A stretch of 25,337 bases of DNA from an uncultured Bacilli bacterium (GTDB taxonomy: Bacteria; Bacillota_I; Bacilli_A; RF39; UBA660): assembly GCA_947632495.1 (NCBI GenBank), contig CANRPL010000013.1:1-25337 (forward strand), given 5' to 3'. The number at the start of each line of letters is the position of its first letter. The first letter of the stretch is position 1. Positions 21,136 to 25,337 of the stretch are shown here, in pieces. Position numbers and translations under genes: made by a program. The notes beneath the pieces were generated by a model. The model was not told the origin of the DNA and searched no databases. It was given only the letters and a program-made list of their open reading frames with translations.

Positions 21136-24100
21136 ATGATGAAAAAGTTTTTTAATCTTTTGTTTTTCGTATTAGTGGCTTTTTTCATTTCTATATTTCC
21201 AAGTTATGCGCTTGATGTAGACATAGAAACTATTGGGAAAACAATTGATTCAGTTAGCCCAACGACTCAGAGTGTGTATGTCATTGGTTCTTATGTTTTT
21301 ACTACAGAACACACTATGACAACTCAAGATATGATGCTAGCTGCTAAGAGTATTAAACTTAAAGATACGGTTGGAAAAACTAATCGCGATGATATTTATG
21401 ATGAAATGACTATTTTTAAATTAAATCGTGAGTATAATGAATCTGATGAACCAACAGGTAATTGGTTAGTTGAAGAAGTTAATTTTATTGGCTCATCTGA
21501 ATTTCCAAATACTTTAGCAATTAGATATGTAGACTATCAAAAAATGTTAGATACATATCATATTACTCTTAATTATAATGATGGGGGAGTAACATCTGAT
21601 GGTACCATTGATGTTTTAGAAGGTAATATTCCTGATAAACCATTAGATCCAGAACGTGATGGCTACGTTTTCGAAGGATGGTATTTAGAGGATAATTTAT
21701 TTGAATTTGATAGAGAAATTAATGGTGATATTACATTAGTTGCTCGCTGGAAAGAAGCAGTCGATTTTGAAAAAATATTAGATGATGAATCTAAAAGTTT
21801 TGAAAATGATGATTTTAGTGCATCATTTGATTATGATACATTAAATATTAATGTTAATAATAAGTATCGTAAAATAGATGATGCTGATTTAACAGGTATT
21901 AAAAATATTATTGACGATTTGTTAAAGAGTAAGAATGTTGCGTCTGTCGTTCTTTCTTATAATGATGTTGATTATACCTTTACAGCGGCTACAGCTGATA
22001 ATGAAAAGTTAGAGAATATTAAAGGATTATTGCATGCTTTAGCAACAGAATCTAGTACTCGTTTTACTGGTACTTTAGATAAGACTTTTAAGATTACAGC
22101 AAATTTAGTTGAAGGTGTTGTTTTCACATCAAATAGTAAGAATAGTTATGACGTACAATTTGTATCAAATGCTGTTGATGCAGTAGTAACTACTACTTTA
22201 GATGGTGGTTTTAAAGATGAAACATCTGAATTTACAATCGATGTTAAATCTAATGGTTATCGTGGTGAAGTAGTATTTATTACTCTAGATTTACCAAAAG
22301 ATAGTTATACTGAATTACAATATTGTAAGACTGATGATTTATGTGAAGAATTTAATGGTAAATTAGGTTTAGACATGGATTTAGTATTAGCTGATGCATC
22401 ATATAAATTTAAGGTAACATGGGCTAAAGCCGGAGAAGTTGCTTATGATATTAAAGTGGTTGATGTTGCCGATTCAGAAGAATTAATTTATGCTGAAGCT
22501 AAAGATAACGTAACAGTAAAAGAAAAATTTAATGTAACATTTGAATATGCTGATGATGTTACAGACTCTAAAACTGTAAAAGTTGTAAGCGGTGAGCTAG
22601 TTGAACGACCTGATGAACCTACAAGAGATCATTATAACTTTTTAGGTTGGTTTAATGAGGAACAGGAATATAATTTTGATGAACCATTAACTGGTGATTT
22701 GAAATTAACTGCTTACTGGGAAGGAAAAACTTATACTGCAACATTTAGTGGTGTTAGCGCCGAAGATTATCCTGCCCAACAAGTTGTCTATCCAAATAAA
22801 GTAACAAGACCAGTACAAGATCCAAAACAAGATGGTCATGATTTTACTGGTTGGTTTGTAGATAATGTTGAATATAAGTTTGATGAACCATTAACTGGTG
22901 ATATAACTATTAATGCTGTATTTGATAAACAAAAACGCAATGTTAAATTCTATAGTGATGGTGAAATGAAGAAAGAGGAAACAGTTCTTTATGATGAACT
23001 TGTTCCAGCCCCTGAATTAACTAAAGAAGGATATAAAATTACTAAATGGACTAAAGATAGTGATAGTGGAGAAGATTTTGATATAACTACTACAACTATT
23101 AAAGATGATGTAAGTTTATATGCTCATTGGGAACCAATTAAGTATACTTTTAAGTATGTCGGTGATGGTGTTACTGAACCAGAACAAGAATATGAATATC
23201 CTAATTTGCCTGATGAACCACAGCCTACCAGAGAGGGCTATACACTTGAAGGTTGGTTCTTGGGTGATGCTAGTGAAAAATACGATTTTAAAACACCAGT
23301 TTTAGAGGAAGGTACAATTACTTTAACAGCTCATTGGAAAGCTAATACATATCATGTTAAATATGAATGTGAAGGTTGTGATCGTATCTATCCAGAAAAA
23401 GACTTCACATACCCTGATAAACCGGCAGCTCCAGTTGATCCAACTAAAACAGGGCATACTTTTAAATATTGGTATGATAAGGATGATCCACAACAAAAAG
23501 AATACAACTTTACAACAACTAAATTACTAAAAGATTTAACTTTAGTTGCTAAATTTGAAGCAAAAAAATATTATATTGCTTATGATTTAAATTTACCAAA
23601 GGGTGTTACGGAAGATATGGTTACAAATATACCTGAACGTGGTGAGGTTGAATATAGTAAGACAGCTTCTAAACCAACACCTGACCCAGTAATTGAAGGT
23701 TATGATTTTTTAGGTTGGTATAATCAATATCCAACTATTAGTGAGATACCATTTGACTTTGATAGTACTGGTATTACAAAAAGTTACACTTTAATTGCTA
23801 AATGGCAAAAGAAAGTTTATTCTGTTACTTTTAAGGCTGATGGTAATGAAATAACTAAAATTAATAATGTTGAACATGGTAGAACAATTACTGATCGTCT
23901 AAAAGATGATGATATGAAAGACTTTGTTTTATCTCCATATAAAGAAGGATATCGTTTTGATCATTGGTATTTAGAAACAGAATCTGATTCTTCTAATTAT
24001 TCATTTGATACAGCAGTTACGGGAAATATTACTTTAGTAGCGAAGTTTGTACCAGTTGTTAATATTGATAATTTAGTAAGTGATGCTGCATTAAAAATTA

Positions 24101-25337
24101 AGAATGATAGTTTTCTTGCCTCTTTTGCTAATAAAGTAATAACAATCAATGTTGATGATGGCAAAGGAGATCATGCTGTTGCTCATAATGATGAAAATAT
24201 TAAGAACCTTGTTGAAGGCGATAGTGCAAGTGTTGCTAAAATAATTAAAGAATTAGTTGATAATGAAAATGTAGAAAGTGTTAAAATGTCATATGACGGT
24301 ACTGATTATGATTTTACAGGTGAAGAAACTAATGTAAAAGAAAAATTAGTAGAACTACTTACTGCTATCATTGAAAAGAATGGTGGCGAATATAACACTG
24401 CTACTTTAAATGAGCTAATTGAGAATAATTATTCTGATAATCCATTAACTTTAACGATTACTTTAAGGGAAGGCGTAGAAACAGCTGAAGGTCAAAAATC
24501 ACCTGCTACATATAATGTTAAAGTTGATTCTAACGTTATTACAGTTACCAATGAAGCTGAATTAAATAATGCTTTAAAGGGTAATTATGAATCAATTAAG
24601 ATAGGTCAATCTTTTGATGTAAGTGAAACTGTTTATATCAATAGGTCAGTAGCTATTTTTGGTAAGAATAACACTATCAAAATAACTAATAAGGATGCTA
24701 ATACCATTTTTGATATCAGATATAATTCCATTGGTGGTGGTACTAGTGTTAACATCAAAGAGCTTACTTTAGAAGGTGGCAAAAAAGGTATTTATGTACA
24801 AGAAGCATCAACTGTTTTATCTATAAATGATGTTAAATTTAAAGATAATACAGATATGGCCATGGAAATTAACGGTAAACTTCATGCAGATGGAGAGAAT
24901 TTATCTTATAATTTAGAAGATTACAATCATCCATTTGTCCGTACACCACGTACAAATGCCGTTACTGGTGGAACTTATAGTGATGCAAAAGAGACGGGAA
25001 ACATTCAAATACATAATGCTTATCTTGATTATGAATATGAAATTATTCATAAATATGCTGACGTTAAATATAAGGATGAGGACTTTAGAATTGATTGGTC
25101 TACTGGTCAAAAAGTTATTAAAGATACATATTGTACTGATTGTGTTGATGAAAATGGTGCTTTAAAAACGGAATATCAGAATTTGATTGGTACTGATTAT
25201 ATCAATCATTCTGATTCAGCTCAAAAGACTGGTTGGTCACATTATTATTTGGATAAGAAGCATTCTCAATTTTATGTAGTAATCTTTAAAGATACCCCAT
25301 CTGCAGCGCTTATTTGGCGTTATGTATTAGATGGTGA
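21136..25337 (+). CDS. Giant secreted InlB-repeat protein with head domain and beta-helix segment (3' partial)
   Basis: The frame is open from ATG 21136 (ATGATG, RBS GAGAGGAAGA) to the end of the window: 1400 residues, no stop seen. Signal peptide 1-25 (cleavage after SYA). Residues ~26-140 are the head domain shared with the gene at 17862 (TTQSVYVIGSYVFTTEHT, MTIFKLNREYNE). InlB B-repeat 1 is at 143-205. A ~118-residue module (~209-326) follows, then a Thr/Val-rich region, then seven tandem InlB repeats (465-971), with GW-containing cores such as YNFLGWFN, HDFTGWFV and YDFLGWYN. A second copy of the module (~975-1130) comes next, then residues ~1134-1255 with beta-helix-like rungs (VNIKELTLEGGKKGIYV). 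The end, and any anchor, lie outside. The repeats are adhesin-type; no ligand can be named. Confidence 0.88.
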   Translation, partial: MMKKFFNLLFFVLVAFFISIFPSYALDVDIETIGKTIDSVSPTTQSVYVIGSYVFTTEHTMTTQDMMLAAKSIKLKDTVGKTNRDDIYDEMTIFKLNREYNESDEPTGNWLVEEVNFIGSSEFPNTLAIRYVDYQKMLDTYHITLNYNDGGVTSDGTIDVLEGNIPDKPLDPERDGYVFEGWYLEDNLFEFDREINGDITLVARWKEAVDFEKILDDESKSFENDDFSASFDYDTLNINVNNKYRKIDDADLTGIKNIIDDLLKSKNVASVVLSYNDVDYTFTAATADNEKLENIKGLLHALATESSTRFTGTLDKTFKITANLVEGVVFTSNSKNSYDVQFVSNAVDAVVTTTLDGGFKDETSEFTIDVKSNGYRGEVVFITLDLPKDSYTELQYCKTDDLCEEFNGKLGLDMDLVLADASYKFKVTWAKAGEVAYDIKVVDVADSEELIYAEAKDNVTVKEKFNVTFEYADDVTDSKTVKVVSGELVERPDEPTRDHYNFLGWFNEEQEYNFDEPLTGDLKLTAYWEGKTYTATFSGVSAEDYPAQQVVYPNKVTRPVQDPKQDGHDFTGWFVDNVEYKFDEPLTGDITINAVFDKQKRNVKFYSDGEMKKEETVLYDELVPAPELTKEGYKITKWTKDSDSGEDFDITTTTIKDDVSLYAHWEPIKYTFKYVGDGVTEPEQEYEYPNLPDEPQPTREGYTLEGWFLGDASEKYDFKTPVLEEGTITLTAHWKANTYHVKYECEGCDRIYPEKDFTYPDKPAAPVDPTKTGHTFKYWYDKDDPQQKEYNFTTTKLLKDLTLVAKFEAKKYYIAYDLNLPKGVTEDMVTNIPERGEVEYSKTASKPTPDPVIEGYDFLGWYNQYPTISEIPFDFDSTGITKSYTLIAKWQKKVYSVTFKADGNEITKINNVEHGRTITDRLKDDDMKDFVLSPYKEGYRFDHWYLETESDSSNYSFDTAVTGNITLVAKFVPVVNIDNLVSDAALKIKNDSFLASFANKVITINVDDGKGDHAVAHNDENIKNLVEGDSASVAKIIKELVDNENVESVKMSYDGTDYDFTGEETNVKEKLVELLTAIIEKNGGEYNTATLNELIENNYSDNPLTLTITLREGVETAEGQKSPATYNVKVDSNVITVTNEAELNNALKGNYESIKIGQSFDVSETVYINRSVAIFGKNNTIKITNKDANTIFDIRYNSIGGGTSVNIKELTLEGGKKGIYVQEASTVLSINDVKFKDNTDMAMEINGKLHADGENLSYNLEDYNHPFVRTPRTNAVTGGTYSDAKETGNIQIHNAYLDYEYEIIHKYADVKYKDEDFRIDWSTGQKVIKDTYCTDCVDENGALKTEYQNLIGTDYINHSDSAQKTGWSHYYLDKKHSQFYVVIFKDTPSAALIWRYVLDG

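Noticed and set aside
1..25337. CRISPR array, tRNA, rRNA, insertion sequence or prophage genes
   Set aside because: I looked for direct repeats with spacers, tRNA T-arm and anticodon patterns, transposase motifs and terminal inverted repeats, and found none that hold up. The repeats present are protein-coding.
13653..25337. Sortase-anchored (LPxTG) surface proteins
   Set aside because: No LPxTG-like motif with a following hydrophobic helix and basic tail occurs at the C-termini of the complete proteins; the last gene is truncated and cannot be judged.
1..25337. Mollicute code with TGA as Trp
   Set aside because: TGA ends truB, murF and the gene at 5473 at sensible places, and Trp is encoded by TGG.

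Overview
The window is AT-rich, gene-dense DNA from a Gram-positive-type bacterium of the Bacillota (Bacilli-like). Evidence: strong AGGAGG ribosome binding sites, sigma-A promoters with TATAAT boxes (several extended TGnTATAAT), a Bacillus-type LexA with its operator, UPF0154/YneF just after transketolase (as near Bacillus lexA-tkt-yneF), and a TIGR04086/YrzE-like membrane gene close to tgt. TGA is used as a stop (truB, murF, gene at 5473), so this is the standard bacterial code. MurF and long secreted repeat proteins argue for a walled, host- or gut-associated lineage; an uncultured RF39- or Erysipelotrichia-like gut bacterium is my guess, not something the sequence proves.

Region 1 (1-2689) is an operon of three zinc-ribbon proteins: the end of a P/Q/S/N-rich protein, a membrane protein with a Tim44-like middle, and a YdjI-type SPFH protein with two zinc ribbons and an acidic E/P/T/A tail. 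An unknown 222-residue protein (2771-3439) follows under its own promoter. A short non-coding stretch (3440-3713) holds possible gene remnants.

Region 2 (3714-6351) is an operon of truB, a GGLKQ-type nucleotidyltransferase overlapping truB by 4 nt, and an unrecognised low-complexity protein. Region 3 is lexA (minus) divergent from transketolase (plus), with one LexA operator between the promoters, then yneF and murF. Region 4 holds a small protein that may have an ADP-ribosyltransferase-like fold, tgt with an altered substrate pocket, a calcineurin-like phosphoesterase overlapping tgt, and a convergent TIGR04086 membrane protein.

Region 5 (13653-25337, running off the end) is the accessory, most novel part: a tandem family of surface proteins. 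First come three proteins with one transmembrane helix followed by one InlB B-repeat: a minimal 102-residue one, one with a very acidic cytoplasmic tail and one with a very basic tail. The last two also carry three Big_2 Ig-like domains and the same unnamed C-terminal domain. Then come two exported giants that share an N-terminal head domain I do not recognise. One (1047 aa) carries six diverged ~150-residue repeats. The other (over 1400 aa, truncated by the window) carries eight InlB B-repeats, a duplicated flanking module and a beta-helix-like segment. The acidic and basic paralogs share a promoter design with an identical palindrome placed over the predicted transcription start, suggesting common regulation. 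A coordinated surface structure is a reasonable inference; no function is demonstrated by the sequence.
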